A stretch of DNA of 64,000 bases from Haloflavibacter putidus (GTDB lineage: Bacteria > Bacteroidota > Bacteroidia > Flavobacteriales > Flavobacteriaceae): contig NZ_VIAR01000007.1 in assembly GCF_006546625.1 (NCBI RefSeq), positions 1 to 64,000 on the forward strand, in the 5' to 3' direction. Made by a program: the position numbers and the translations under genes. Shown one piece after another: positions 33,691 to 42,977 of this stretch. The notes beneath the pieces are model-generated. The model was not told where the DNA came from. It did no database searches and worked only from the letters and a program-made list of their open reading frames with translations. Position 1 is the stretch's first letter. The number at the start of each line of letters is the position of its first letter.

Positions 33691-36109
33691 GTTAAGTCTA
33701 ATCTTAACTATTGTTAGTGTGTTTAGTCTTAGCGCGCAATACACATTTTCCGGTAAGGTAACTTCTGCCAATACGGGTAAAGCCATTGCAAATGCCGAAG
33801 TTTTTAATACTTCTTCTGGCGTTGTAAAGAAAACCAATGCTAAAGGTGAATTCTCTTTTTCTAATTTAGAAAAGGCACAATATACTTTTGTGGTATTTGC
33901 AGGAGAATTTCAGTTTCACGAGACGCATGTTGTTTTAGAGCGCGATACCTTTAAGAATATAGAATTAGAGCCACTCTCCGAAGAACTTTCGGAAGTTGTG
34001 CTCATACATAGAAAAGAACGTGTTTTTGCTTTACGGAAATTACGCCCGGTAGAAGGCACTTCTATTTATGCCGGTAAAAAAACAGAAGTTATATTACTAG
34101 ATAAAGTCAGCGGTAATCTGGCCGCAAACAACGCGCGCCAAATATACAGTCAAGTGGTTGGTTTAAATATTTATGATAATGGCGATGCCGGTTTGCAACT
34201 CAATATTGGCGGCAGGGGTTTAGACCCAAATAGAACCCAAAACTTTAATACCCGCCAAAACGGTTATGACATCTCTGCAGATGTTTTGGGTTATCCAGAA
34301 AGTTATTATACGCCGCCACCGGAAGCTTTAGAAGAAATTCAGGTAATTCGCGGAGCCGCATCTTTACAATACGGAACGCAATTTGGCGGCTTAATCAATT
34401 TTAAGTTTAAAAAGCCAAATCCGTATAAAAAAATAGAGTTGGTTTCTAGACAGAGCACCGGTTCTAATCAATTATTTACCAGTTTTAATAGTTTGAGTGG
34501 TACTGTAGGAAAGTTTAGTTATTATACTTATTACCATTACAAAACCGGAAATGGTTTTAGACCAAATTCCGAATTTGACGCGCATAACTTTTTTACCCAT
34601 TTAGGTTATCAATTTACAGATAATACTAAAGTTACAGTAGAATATACTTTCTTAGATTATTTAGCCCAGCAACCAGGCGGCTTAACAGATGCACAATTTT
34701 ATGAAAATCCAGATGTTAGCAACAGAGAACGTAATTGGTTTGAAGTAAATTGGAATTTATTTTCGGCCAAATTAGAACACGCCTTTAGCGAGAAAACAGA
34801 TTTTAGTCTTAACCTTTTCGGACTTTACGCTTCTAGAAAAGCATTAGGCTATAGAGACAATCGGGTTTCTAGCGTAGACGATGAAACCCAGCCAAGGGAA
34901 TTGTTGGTAGACGATTTTCAAAACTGGGGAGCAGAAGCTAAATTCCTCACAAAATATAATTTGGGTCAGCAAGAATCTGTTTTTTTAATTGGCAGCAAAT
35001 ATTACCAAGCACACAATTCGCAACAACAAGGCCCGGGTTCTGCGGGAAAAGATGCCAACTTTGATTTTCAAGTAGAGCAATTTCCCAATTATGGGCGGCA
35101 AGCACAGTTTACCTTTCCCAATAAAAACCTAGCTTTTTTTAGTGAAAATATTTTTCAAATAAGCGATGATTTTTCCTTAACTCCGGGAGTACGTGTAGAG
35201 TTTATCGATACAGAAAGTAGAGGTAGTTATAAAAATATTGTTACAGATATTGCCGGTAATGTTTTGGTTAACGAAAGCTTAGAAGACAACAGAGATTTAG
35301 AACGCTCTTTTGTTTTGTTAGGCTTGGGCGCCAGCTATCACTTAACTTCCGAAATAGAAGTTTTAGCTAACTTTTCGCAAAACTACAGATCGGTTACTTT
35401 TAATGACATTCGGGTGGTAAATCCGGTTTTTGTAATAGACCCAAGCATTAAAGACGAAGAAGGCTTTACCGCAGATGTAGGAATTAGAGGCAAATTGAAT
35501 AATCAACTTAATTACGAATTTGGTGTATTCGGTTTGCAATACAAAGACAGAATTGGCGAAATCTTGCAAAATCAAGGAAGAATTGTACGCTATAAATCAA
35601 ATATTGGCGACGCGTTTATTTACGGAATAGAAACTTTTCTAGAATACGATTTGGAAAAAGCCTTCTTAAAAAACGAAAAAACCAAATGGACGGTTTTTAG
35701 CAATTTTACCTATACCAACTCAGAGTACACAGCCTCCCAACAAACCAATGTAGAAGGGAACGAAGTAGAATTTATACCAAAATACAACCTAAAAGCCGGT
35801 ATGCGCTTTGGTTATAAAAATTTTATGGGCGGTTTGCAATACTCTTATTTGTCTAAACAATTTACAGATGCCACCAACGCGCCGCAAGTAAAAACCGATT
35901 CGCAAAGAGGCATAGAAGGGGAGATTCCTGCTTATGGCGTGTTAGATCTTTCGCTCTCTTATACTTATAGACGCTTTAAATTAGAAACCGGTATCAACAA
36001 TTTGTTAGATAACAGCTATTTTACGCGAAGAGCAACGGGATATCCCGGTCCCGGTATTATTCCCGCTCAACCCTTAAATTGGTATGCTACTTTACAGTTT
36101 AAAATTTAA
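33668..36109 (+). CDS. TonB-dependent outer-membrane receptor, FecA-like
   Basis: 813 residues, start at ATG 33668 (or 33671). Signal peptide ending at SVFSLSAQ; an N-terminal carboxypeptidase-regulatory-like domain (TFSGKVTSANTGKAIANAEV); a plug domain with NARQIYSQVVGLNIYDNGDA and ALEEIQVIRGAASLQYGTQF; then a beta-barrel ending in the aromatic strand LNWYATLQFKI. Plug sequences of this sort (NIGGRGLDPNRTQNFNTRQN) resemble ferric-dicitrate receptors. Its start overlaps the carboxylase-like gene, so the two are translationally coupled. The ligand, probably iron or a metal complex, is inferred from the imelysin neighbour. Confidence 0.92.
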   Translation: MMKLKDFKLSLILTIVSVFSLSAQYTFSGKVTSANTGKAIANAEVFNTSSGVVKKTNAKGEFSFSNLEKAQYTFVVFAGEFQFHETHVVLERDTFKNIELEPLSEELSEVVLIHRKERVFALRKLRPVEGTSIYAGKKTEVILLDKVSGNLAANNARQIYSQVVGLNIYDNGDAGLQLNIGGRGLDPNRTQNFNTRQNGYDISADVLGYPESYYTPPPEALEEIQVIRGAASLQYGTQFGGLINFKFKKPNPYKKIELVSRQSTGSNQLFTSFNSLSGTVGKFSYYTYYHYKTGNGFRPNSEFDAHNFFTHLGYQFTDNTKVTVEYTFLDYLAQQPGGLTDAQFYENPDVSNRERNWFEVNWNLFSAKLEHAFSEKTDFSLNLFGLYASRKALGYRDNRVSSVDDETQPRELLVDDFQNWGAEAKFLTKYNLGQQESVFLIGSKYYQAHNSQQQGPGSAGKDANFDFQVEQFPNYGRQAQFTFPNKNLAFFSENIFQISDDFSLTPGVRVEFIDTESRGSYKNIVTDIAGNVLVNESLEDNRDLERSFVLLGLGASYHLTSEIEVLANFSQNYRSVTFNDIRVVNPVFVIDPSIKDEEGFTADVGIRGKLNNQLNYEFGVFGLQYKDRIGEILQNQGRIVRYKSNIGDAFIYGIETFLEYDLEKAFLKNEKTKWTVFSNFTYTNSEYTASQQTNVEGNEVEFIPKYNLKAGMRFGYKNFMGGLQYSYLSKQFTDATNAPQVKTDSQRGIEGEIPAYGVLDLSLSYTYRRFKLETGINNLLDNSYFTRRATGYPGPGIIPAQPLNWYATLQFKI

Positions 36110-36227
36110 TAGCAGTAAAAAATGTTCAAACACGAAAAATAGTGCGGGTTTTTAAATGACTGAAATTATTGTTACGGATTTATTCAGAAAAAAATCCGCA
36201 AATTATTCATAGCTAAGCATAAACCCG

Positions 36228-36235
36228 TATCTTTG
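36228..36235 (+). promoter_or_regulatory. Promoter -7 box TATCTTTG of guaB
   Basis: Exact TAnnTTTG match, 23 nt before the ATG at 36259. TTC rather than TTG at the -33 position. Confidence 0.6.
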
Positions 36236-36258
36236 CATGCAATTAAACCTTAATTGCC

Positions 36259-37731
36259 ATGACTGCACACAACAACAAAATAGTAGGAGAAGGTCTTACC
36301 TATGACGATGTTTTATTAGTTCCTGCCTTTTCCGAAGTTCTACCCAGAGACGTAGATACCTCCACACAATTTTCTAAAAATATTCGAATAAACGTTCCAA
36401 TTGTTTCCGCCGCGATGGATACGGTAACCGAATCTCGTATGGCAATAGCTATGGCGCGAGAAGGTGGTATTGGCGTGCTACATAAAAATATGAGCATAGA
36501 CCAACAAGCGCAAAAAGTGCGAAAGGTAAAACGTGCCGAAAGCGGCATGATTATAGATCCGGTAACTTTGCTTATTTCGGCAACGGTAAAAGATGCCAAA
36601 GCACAAATGCGCGAGCATAGCATTGGCGGGATTCCAATTATAAACGACGAGCAAGAACTTATAGGTATTGTTACCAATAGAGATTTGCGTTTCGAAAAAA
36701 ATAACCACCGACCAATAAAAGAGGTCATGACTTCGCAAAATTTAATTACCGTAGCAGAAGGCACATCTTTGGCAGATGCCGAAGAAGTTTTGCAAGAACA
36801 TAAAATTGAAAAATTACCGGTAGTAAACAAGCAAAACAAATTGGTTGGTCTTATTACCTTTCGCGATATTACTAAACTCACCCAAAAACCCTTGGCCAAT
36901 AAAGATAAATATGGCAGGTTACGCGTAGCTGCTGCAATTGGTGTTACGCCAGATGCTGTAGAACGTGCAGAAGCTTTGGTAAAAGCCGGTGTAGATGCCG
37001 TAATTATAGATACAGCACACGGGCATACCAAAGGTGTGGTAGAAGTATTAAAAAAGGTAAAACCTGCCTTTCCTAACCTAGATGTTATTGTAGGAAACAT
37101 AGCAACTGCAGAAGCTGCCAAATACTTGGTTACCGCCGGCGCAGACGGGATAAAAGTGGGTATTGGCCCGGGTTCAATTTGCACAACTCGTGTGGTTGCT
37201 GGCGTTGGCGTGCCACAATTCTCTGCCGTTTTAGAGGTGGCAGAAGCAATTAAAGACAGCGGCGTTCCTGTTATTGCAGATGGTGGCATTCGGTATACGG
37301 GAGATATTCCTAAAGCAATTGCTGCCGGAGCAGATTGCGTGATGCTTGGCTCTTTGTTGGCCGGCACCAAAGAATCTCCCGGAGAAACAATTATCTACGA
37401 AGGTAGGAAATACAAATCTTACCGTGGTATGGGCTCCGTAGAAGCTATGCAAAAAGGTTCTAAAGATCGTTATTTTCAAGATGTAGAAGACGATATTAAA
37501 AAATTGGTACCAGAAGGCATCGTGGGTCGTTTGCCGTATAAAGGCGAATTGGTAGAAAGCATGAACCAGTTTATTGGCGGTTTACGTGCCGGAATGGGAT
37601 ATTGTGGCGCTAAAAATATAGAAAAGCTAAAATCTGAAGCTAAATTTGTAAAAATTACTTCCGCCGGCGTTTTCGAAAGTCATCCCCACGATGTAACCAT
37701 CACCAAAGAAGCACCTAATTATTCTAGATAA
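36259..37731 (+). CDS. guaB: IMP dehydrogenase
   Basis: 490 residues. NAD-dependent oxidation of IMP to XMP, the committed step to guanine nucleotides. TIM barrel interrupted by two CBS domains (about 95-210). The catalytic loop GIGPGSICTTRVVAGVGVPQ carries the nucleophilic Cys, and the flap RYFQDVEDDIKKLVPEGIVG plus VIADGGIRYTGDIPKA and YRGMGSVEAM are standard. Single gene with its own promoter and terminator. Confidence 0.97.
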   Translation: MTAHNNKIVGEGLTYDDVLLVPAFSEVLPRDVDTSTQFSKNIRINVPIVSAAMDTVTESRMAIAMAREGGIGVLHKNMSIDQQAQKVRKVKRAESGMIIDPVTLLISATVKDAKAQMREHSIGGIPIINDEQELIGIVTNRDLRFEKNNHRPIKEVMTSQNLITVAEGTSLADAEEVLQEHKIEKLPVVNKQNKLVGLITFRDITKLTQKPLANKDKYGRLRVAAAIGVTPDAVERAEALVKAGVDAVIIDTAHGHTKGVVEVLKKVKPAFPNLDVIVGNIATAEAAKYLVTAGADGIKVGIGPGSICTTRVVAGVGVPQFSAVLEVAEAIKDSGVPVIADGGIRYTGDIPKAIAAGADCVMLGSLLAGTKESPGETIIYEGRKYKSYRGMGSVEAMQKGSKDRYFQDVEDDIKKLVPEGIVGRLPYKGELVESMNQFIGGLRAGMGYCGAKNIEKLKSEAKFVKITSAGVFESHPHDVTITKEAPNYSR

Positions 37732-37749
37732 GAATAGATTATAAACCAT

Positions 37750-37797
37750 AAAAAAGGAAATACTACAACTAATTATATTTTGGGTATTTCCTTTTTA
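37750..37797 (+). terminator. Intrinsic terminator of guaB
   Basis: AAAAAGGAAATAC (37751-37763) pairs exactly with GTATTTCCTTTTT (37784-37796). Usable for both converging genes. Confidence 0.85.
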
Positions 37798-37818
37798 TGT
37801 TTTCAGGAAACATAAAAA

Positions 37819-37893
37819 GGTCGGGCTATCACTACTCGCTTTGCTTTTTTTACCAAAAAAGCAAGAGCTCAAACAGACCGTTCTATCCCTAAT
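37819..37893. repeat. GGTCGGGCTATC ... TCTATCCCTAAT repeat with internal perfect hairpin
   Basis: Begins GGTCGGGCTATC and ends TCTATCCCTAAT, with TTGCTTTTTT (37841-37850), loop TACC, AAAAAAGCAA (37855-37864) between. I have seen intergenic elements of the form GGGCTATC - hairpin - TATCCCTAA in other flavobacterial genomes; only one copy is present here. Lies between guaB and the SRPBCC gene, which converge. Confidence 0.6.
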
Positions 37894-37979
37894 ACGGGGA
37901 TTTTAGGAAATTAAATATCTGAAATATAAACTTTTGGGATTTTTTTCGGTGAGAAAAATCGATAAGTTGAAAAATATAG

Positions 37980-38441
37980 TTAAACTTCTTTTTCCAAAAC
38001 ACTTTTCCCTTCTTCGGCGAAAGCCTTAAAATCGTTCATATATTTTAAAGATTGCTTTTTAAATACTTTTGGCATAAAAAAAGCCAGTACGCGCAAACCG
38101 AAACTGGAGAATTTAAATTCCGTTTCGCTTCTCCAAGTAGTTGTATTGTCTTGGTTGTCTATAAAATAATTTTTTTGAATATTGTGTACGCCTTGCGTAT
38201 CGTAAGTGGCATGAAATTCTTCCGGCATTTTTCGGGTAATTACGGTTTCTACCATTTCCATTTCTCGCTTGTTTATCTCGTAAGAAAGTTTGGTTTTAGA
38301 ACCTTCTTGCCCCGAAGCGCCACTAATGGGAACAATCTTCTTTAATCCTTTTTGCCAATGTTTTAAATTGTCAAGATTATCCATTTTTTCAATAAAAACC
38401 TCGCGGGGTACATTTATGGTAATTTGTAGCGTATAGTTCAT
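37980..38441 (-). CDS. SRPBCC-family protein (Bet v1-like lipid-binding fold)
   Basis: 153 residues from ATG 38441 (MNYTLQITINVPREVFIEKM); the 20 codons upstream do not resemble the family. The pattern of strands (ETVITRKMPEEFHATYDTQG, TTTWRSETEFKFSSFGLRVL) and a C-terminal helix form the polyketide-cyclase/START-like fold that binds hydrophobic ligands. No catalytic residues can be assigned. Isolated, convergent to guaB. Confidence 0.8.
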   Translation of the reverse strand: MNYTLQITINVPREVFIEKMDNLDNLKHWQKGLKKIVPISGASGQEGSKTKLSYEINKREMEMVETVITRKMPEEFHATYDTQGVHNIQKNYFIDNQDNTTTWRSETEFKFSSFGLRVLAFFMPKVFKKQSLKYMNDFKAFAEEGKSVLEKEV

Positions 38442-38778
38442 TTTTTTTAAGCTATTGTTTTCGCTAAGATACTCATTTGCTATTAACCCGAAAAAAACCA
38501 AATTTCTGAATTTTCAGATAACAGTAGAATGTAGTTAGGATTGGGTAGATAGACTCGTTTTAAGGATAACCTTTTAAAATTTATTGCCTAAAGCATACAG
38601 CTTACATTGTACAGTTTCTATTATCTTATTTCTTTCCAACTCCTTTCTCCGACCTGTTTTACTTCCGTAAAGAACCCCTAATTTATTTACGCCAAAACTT
38701 CAGAAATTTTAGGCATAAATAATAACTTGTATAAACCTGCGTTTTTCTTATTTTTGAGCGCATTAATCTGTATTTATT
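38442..38778. other. 337-bp gap between divergent SRPBCC and surA-like genes
   Basis: AT-rich, no gene. Contains a TTCCGTAAAG word (38663-38672, within TTTAC-TTCC-GTAAA) and the promoter described at 38727-38756. Confidence 0.6.
38727..38756 (+). promoter_or_regulatory. Promoter of the surA-like operon (TTG, 19 bp, TATTTTTG)
   Basis: TTG at 38727-38729, 19-bp spacer, TATTTTTG at 38749-38756: both elements match the Bacteroidota consensus. Ends 22 nt before the ATG at 38779. Confidence 0.75.
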
Positions 38779-40713
38779 ATGAATAAAAAAATTGTATGGC
38801 CTTTTGTTTTTTTTATTGCTTTTCTAAGCTACGCGCAAAACGATAAAAAAGTTTTACTTACCATAGATGGCCAGCCGGTTTACCAAGAAGAATTTAAGCG
38901 GGTTTTTAGTAAAAATCTAGATTTGGTAGAAGACTCGACACAAAACGATTTAAACAATTATTTAAAGCTTTTTATAGATTATAAGTTAAAGGTTTTAGAA
39001 GCAGAGGCTCAGGGTTTAGATACGGTTTCTTCTTTTGTGGGAGAGTACAATATCTACAAAAGACAGTTGGCAGATAAATATATGCGCAATAGCAAAATAA
39101 CCGAAAAACTTTTAAAAGAGGCTTATGTGCGTTTGCAAAAAGAGGTAAACGCGAGTCATATTTTAATAAATGTAAGTCCGGGTGCAAAACCTGCAGATAC
39201 CTTAAAAGCTTATAATAAATTGCAAAAAGCGCGCAAAGAGATTGAGAGCGGCAAGCCTTTTGAAAGCGTGGCAAAAAGATATTCTGAAGATCCTTCTGTA
39301 GAGAAAAATAACGGAAAATTAGGTTGGTTTAGTGTGTTTCAAATGGTTTATCCTTTTGAGAACGCTGCATACGAAACTCCTGCAGGCCAATTGTCTAAAC
39401 CTGTACGCAGTAAATTTGGATACCACTTAGTAAAGGTAAATGCTAAGCGCGATAATTTGGGCAGTGTAGAAGTGGCACATATTATGCTTGAAGATAGTTC
39501 TGAAAAAGGTGGAGTAAAGAAGAGCCAAATAGAAGAGATTTATAATAAACTGCAAGAGGGGGCAGATTTTCATAACTTAGCTAAACAATTTAGCGACGAT
39601 AAAAATACGGCTATCAATGGTGGTCGAATTCGGCCATTTACGCGAGGCGCTTTAAATTCTGAAGTTTTTGAAGGAAAAGCTTTTACCTTATCAAAAAAAG
39701 GTGATTTTTCTAAGCCTTTTAAAACCCAGTATGGTTGGCATATTGTTAAATTGCTTAATAAAACCGAGATTGGTTCTTTGGAAGATGAAGAGAAAAAGCT
39801 AAGTTTTAAAATTAAAAACGATAGCAGGTCGCAACTAATTAATGAAAAGTTGGTAGAGAAAATTAGGCAAACCTATAGCGTGCAAGAAAATGCTAAAGCA
39901 TTGCAATACTTCCAAAATAATGTAGGAGAAGAATTGATGCGTGGTAACTATAAAGCCAATTTAAAACAACTACCAAAAAAACAGATTATTGCAATAAAAA
40001 GCACGGAGAGAGATTATACAGATTTTGCCAAATATATAGAAGCAAGGCAAAAGCGGCTTAACCCGCAAGCAACAAAAAATGTAGTTTTAGAAAATTGGTT
40101 AACCGATTTTAAAAATGCGTTTCTTATAGAGTACCATAAAAAAAACTTAGCTAAAACCAATCCGGAATATGCTAATATTATAGAAGAATATCGCAATGGT
40201 TTGTTGTTGTTTGATTTGATGGAAAAAAATGTTTGGAAAGCGGCTAAAAAAGATAGTATAGCACTTAAAAAATATTACAAGAAACATAAAAATAATTATG
40301 TAGTTCCAAAGCAAATAGATGCTATTGTGGCAACCGCTAATTCTGAAAAAACGGCTAAAGCTTTACGGAGAGCATTAAAAAAAGAAGAAGATATAGAGGA
40401 ACTAACGGAGACTTATCCGTCGGTGATTTTTAAAAGTGGAGAATTTCAAGAAAATTCTAGCGTTTTACCCCAGAACTTTAAAGCTAAAAAGGGCGTATCT
40501 AAAATTTATACGAAAAACGGAAATTATGTAGTGGTGAAGGTTAAAGCAATTATCCCCGAGAAGCAAGAGAATTTTGAAGAGGCAAAAGGCCAAGTAATAA
40601 CTGCTTATCAAAATAAATTAGAAAAAGAATTTTTAGAAAGTTTGCGTAAAAAGCATTCCGTAAAGGTAAATCAAGAAGTGTTTAAAAATTTAAAAGAAAA
40701 CTTTGCGCGATAA
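38779..40713 (+). CDS. Periplasmic peptidyl-prolyl isomerase with two parvulin domains
   Basis: 644 residues with a signal peptide (WPFVFFIAFLSYAQN). Two parvulin domains: about 130-225 (ASHILINVSP, KRYSEDPSVEKNNGKLGWFS, FGYHLVKV) and about 230-325 (VAHIMLED, KQFSDDKNTAINGGRIRPFT, YGWHIVKL). The long C-terminal half is helical and may hold substrates, as in SurA/PrsA. Folding of outer-membrane proteins is the expected role. First of four co-directional genes; its last 11 bases overlap the next one. Confidence 0.92.
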   Translation: MNKKIVWPFVFFIAFLSYAQNDKKVLLTIDGQPVYQEEFKRVFSKNLDLVEDSTQNDLNNYLKLFIDYKLKVLEAEAQGLDTVSSFVGEYNIYKRQLADKYMRNSKITEKLLKEAYVRLQKEVNASHILINVSPGAKPADTLKAYNKLQKARKEIESGKPFESVAKRYSEDPSVEKNNGKLGWFSVFQMVYPFENAAYETPAGQLSKPVRSKFGYHLVKVNAKRDNLGSVEVAHIMLEDSSEKGGVKKSQIEEIYNKLQEGADFHNLAKQFSDDKNTAINGGRIRPFTRGALNSEVFEGKAFTLSKKGDFSKPFKTQYGWHIVKLLNKTEIGSLEDEEKKLSFKIKNDSRSQLINEKLVEKIRQTYSVQENAKALQYFQNNVGEELMRGNYKANLKQLPKKQIIAIKSTERDYTDFAKYIEARQKRLNPQATKNVVLENWLTDFKNAFLIEYHKKNLAKTNPEYANIIEEYRNGLLLFDLMEKNVWKAAKKDSIALKKYYKKHKNNYVVPKQIDAIVATANSEKTAKALRRALKKEEDIEELTETYPSVIFKSGEFQENSSVLPQNFKAKKGVSKIYTKNGNYVVVKVKAIIPEKQENFEEAKGQVITAYQNKLEKEFLESLRKKHSVKVNQEVFKNLKENFAR

Positions 40714-41554
40714 GGTCTTCTATATATTATTGGTGTTTGTGCTTTCTGGCTGTGAGTGGTTTCAAAAAAAAGAAATAGGCGAACCCATTGCGCGAGTAAA
40801 CGAGACTTTTTTATATAAGGAAGATCTTGAGGGTTTAATACCTGAAAACCTATCTAAAGAAGATAGCTTGTTACGCGTTAATAATTATATTAGACGTTGG
40901 GCAACAGAACAGGTTTTTATGAGCCAAGCCAAAATAAATTTGCCCAAGCAGCAACAAGAAGAGTTTGAAGATTTGGTACAAGCTTACCGAAAAGAATTAT
41001 TTATAGAGGCCTATAAAGATATTGTTATAAATCAGCAAATAGATACTGCGGTAAATCCGTTAGATATAGAAAAATACTACCAAAGCAATAGAGCCAATTT
41101 TAAACTAAATCAAAAATTGGTAAAATTGCGATATTTATATGTTGATCAAGATTTTCCTGATTTAAAAGAATTAAAAGAGCGTTTAGACCGTTTTGATACA
41201 GATGATAAACAATACTTAGAAAACCAGACTTTATCTTATAAAGCTGCAGCTTTAAACGATTCGGTTTGGGTAACGGCTAGAAGTATTTACGAAGAAATTA
41301 AGCCTTTAAAAGATACCGTAAACGAACTTTTATTGAAAAAAGGAAAATTTTTGCAACTAAACGATTCTACAAATGTCTACTTAGTTAAAGTGAAAGATGT
41401 ACTTTTGCGAAATGAAGAAGCGCCTCTAGAATATGTAAAACCAACCATAAAACAAATATTGCTAAACCGCAGAAAATTAGAATTGTCTAAAAAATTAGAA
41501 AAAGAAATAACAGAAGATGCACTTAAACACGAGAGATTTGAAATTTATAACTAA
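40703..41554 (+). CDS. SurA-N-like lipoprotein, PpiC relative without clear parvulin domain
   Basis: 283 residues. The frame opens with TTG at 40703, overlapping the preceding stop; from there MRDKVFYILLVFVLSGC is a lipoprotein signal with Cys at 17, which supports this start since no ATG is near. The rest (RVNETFLYKEDLEGLIPENL, INNYIRRWATEQVFM-type helices) resembles the chaperone part of SurA-like proteins; the central part lacks the usual parvulin histidines and FGYH end. Probably a membrane-anchored chaperone partner of the isomerases on both sides. Confidence 0.8.
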   Translation: MRDKVFYILLVFVLSGCEWFQKKEIGEPIARVNETFLYKEDLEGLIPENLSKEDSLLRVNNYIRRWATEQVFMSQAKINLPKQQQEEFEDLVQAYRKELFIEAYKDIVINQQIDTAVNPLDIEKYYQSNRANFKLNQKLVKLRYLYVDQDFPDLKELKERLDRFDTDDKQYLENQTLSYKAAALNDSVWVTARSIYEEIKPLKDTVNELLLKKGKFLQLNDSTNVYLVKVKDVLLRNEEAPLEYVKPTIKQILLNRRKLELSKKLEKEITEDALKHERFEIYN

Positions 41555-42974
41555 ACTCCTATGCAGCCTGCCTTTATTGGTATTTGCTTTAAACCTTAAC
41601 GCACAAGATTTAAAAGACAGTACTTTGGTGGTTACTGAAAAGGTTCCGGAAACGGCAATTGCCAAAATAGATAGTACCAAAGCATTTAAGCGTTTTAAAG
41701 CAGATGGCGTAGCCGCTGTGGTGGGAGATTATCTTATTTTAGAAAGCGATATTACCAAAATGCGTGAAGACATGAAAAATCAAGGAATGTCCTCGCAAGA
41801 TATTACAGATTGCCAATTGGCCGGTAGGTTATTAGAAAATAAACTGTACGCTCACAAAGCAGAACAGGATACTACTATTATTGTTCCTGCGCCGCGCTTA
41901 AACAGTATGGTAGATCAACAGCTTTCTAGAATGGAGCAGCAAATTGGCAGCAAACAAAAGTTGCTTGATTTTTACCGAAAAGAAAGCATGGCAGATTTAC
42001 GTAAAGAATTATATACCATAAATAAAGAGCGTGAACTGGCTACTAATATGCAGGACAGAATTATAGAAGACGTAGAAGTTACCCCCGAAGAAGTGCGTAC
42101 TTTTTTTGAGGAAATTCCCGAAGATAAGCGTCCAAAGTTTGGCGATGAAGTAGAGATAGCTCAATTGGTAATCAAACCGAAAATACCAAAAGAAGAAAAA
42201 CAAAAGGTTATCGATCAGCTTAACGAAATTAGAGACGATATCTTAGAAAACGGAGCAAGTTTTGCCACCAAAGCGGTTTTATATTCGCAAGACGGTACAA
42301 GTACTCGCGGCGGACAAATGACAATTACAAGAGAAGACCCGCTAGATAAAACCTTTAAGCAAATTGCGTTTAGCTTGCGCGAAGGAGAAATAAGCAAACC
42401 TTTTAAGTCTGATTTTGGTTACCATATTGTGAAATTAGATAAAATGCGCGGACAGCAATTAGATATTCGTCATATCATATTAATGCCCGAGGTGACAGAT
42501 GAGACTGTAAAAGCTGCCAAAAAGAGAATTGATAGCATTCGCATAGAAATTACTAACAATAACATTAGTTTTGATGAAGCTGCACGTAAATTTTCTGAAG
42601 AAGAAGAAACCCGCGGAGATGGTGGTAAACTTATAAACCCGAGTACGGGAGATACACGTTTTGAACTTACCAAAGTAGATCCAATAATCTACGACCAAGT
42701 AGTAAATCTGGAAGAAGGGCAAGTAAGTTTGGTATTGTCTGACCAAACCAGAACTGGAAGAAAATTCTTTAAAATAATAACGGTTACCAATCGCTATCCG
42801 GAGCATATTGCCAATTATTCGCAAGATTATTCTAAGATTAAAGAATTAGCTTTGCGCGAAAAGCAATACGAAGCTATACAAAAATGGCAAACAGAAACCA
42901 TTGCAGAAACTTACATTAAGATAAACGGAAAGTATAGAGAATGCGATTTTAATAGTAATTGGCAAAAAATGTAA
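41517..42974 (+). CDS. SurA-like peptidyl-prolyl isomerase
   Basis: 485 residues; ATG at 41517 overlaps the previous gene by 38 bp. N-terminal signal peptide LLCSLPLLVFALNLNAQ, SurA-type chaperone region with AVVGDYLILESDITKMREDM, then parvulin domains at about 215-315 (AQLVIKPKIP, YSQDGTSTRGGQMTITRED, SDFGYHIVKLDKM) and about 320-420 (IRHIILMPEV, RKFSEEEETRGDGGKLINP). Outer-membrane protein folding factor in the periplasm. Closest to classical SurA of the three. Confidence 0.92.
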   Translation: MHLNTRDLKFITKLLCSLPLLVFALNLNAQDLKDSTLVVTEKVPETAIAKIDSTKAFKRFKADGVAAVVGDYLILESDITKMREDMKNQGMSSQDITDCQLAGRLLENKLYAHKAEQDTTIIVPAPRLNSMVDQQLSRMEQQIGSKQKLLDFYRKESMADLRKELYTINKERELATNMQDRIIEDVEVTPEEVRTFFEEIPEDKRPKFGDEVEIAQLVIKPKIPKEEKQKVIDQLNEIRDDILENGASFATKAVLYSQDGTSTRGGQMTITREDPLDKTFKQIAFSLREGEISKPFKSDFGYHIVKLDKMRGQQLDIRHIILMPEVTDETVKAAKKRIDSIRIEITNNNISFDEAARKFSEEEETRGDGGKLINPSTGDTRFELTKVDPIIYDQVVNLEEGQVSLVLSDQTRTGRKFFKIITVTNRYPEHIANYSQDYSKIKELALREKQYEAIQKWQTETIAETYIKINGKYRECDFNSNWQKM

Positions 42975-42977
42975 ACT

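Noticed and set aside
36300-37370. 356-codon open frame antisense to guaB
   Set aside because: Ser/Thr/Ile-rich sequence without recognisable domain, fully inside a certain gene in antisense; a codon-bias artefact.
42480-42824. 114-codon open frame antisense to the SurA-like gene
   Set aside because: Shadow of a well supported gene; aromatic- and Ser-rich with no recognisable motif.
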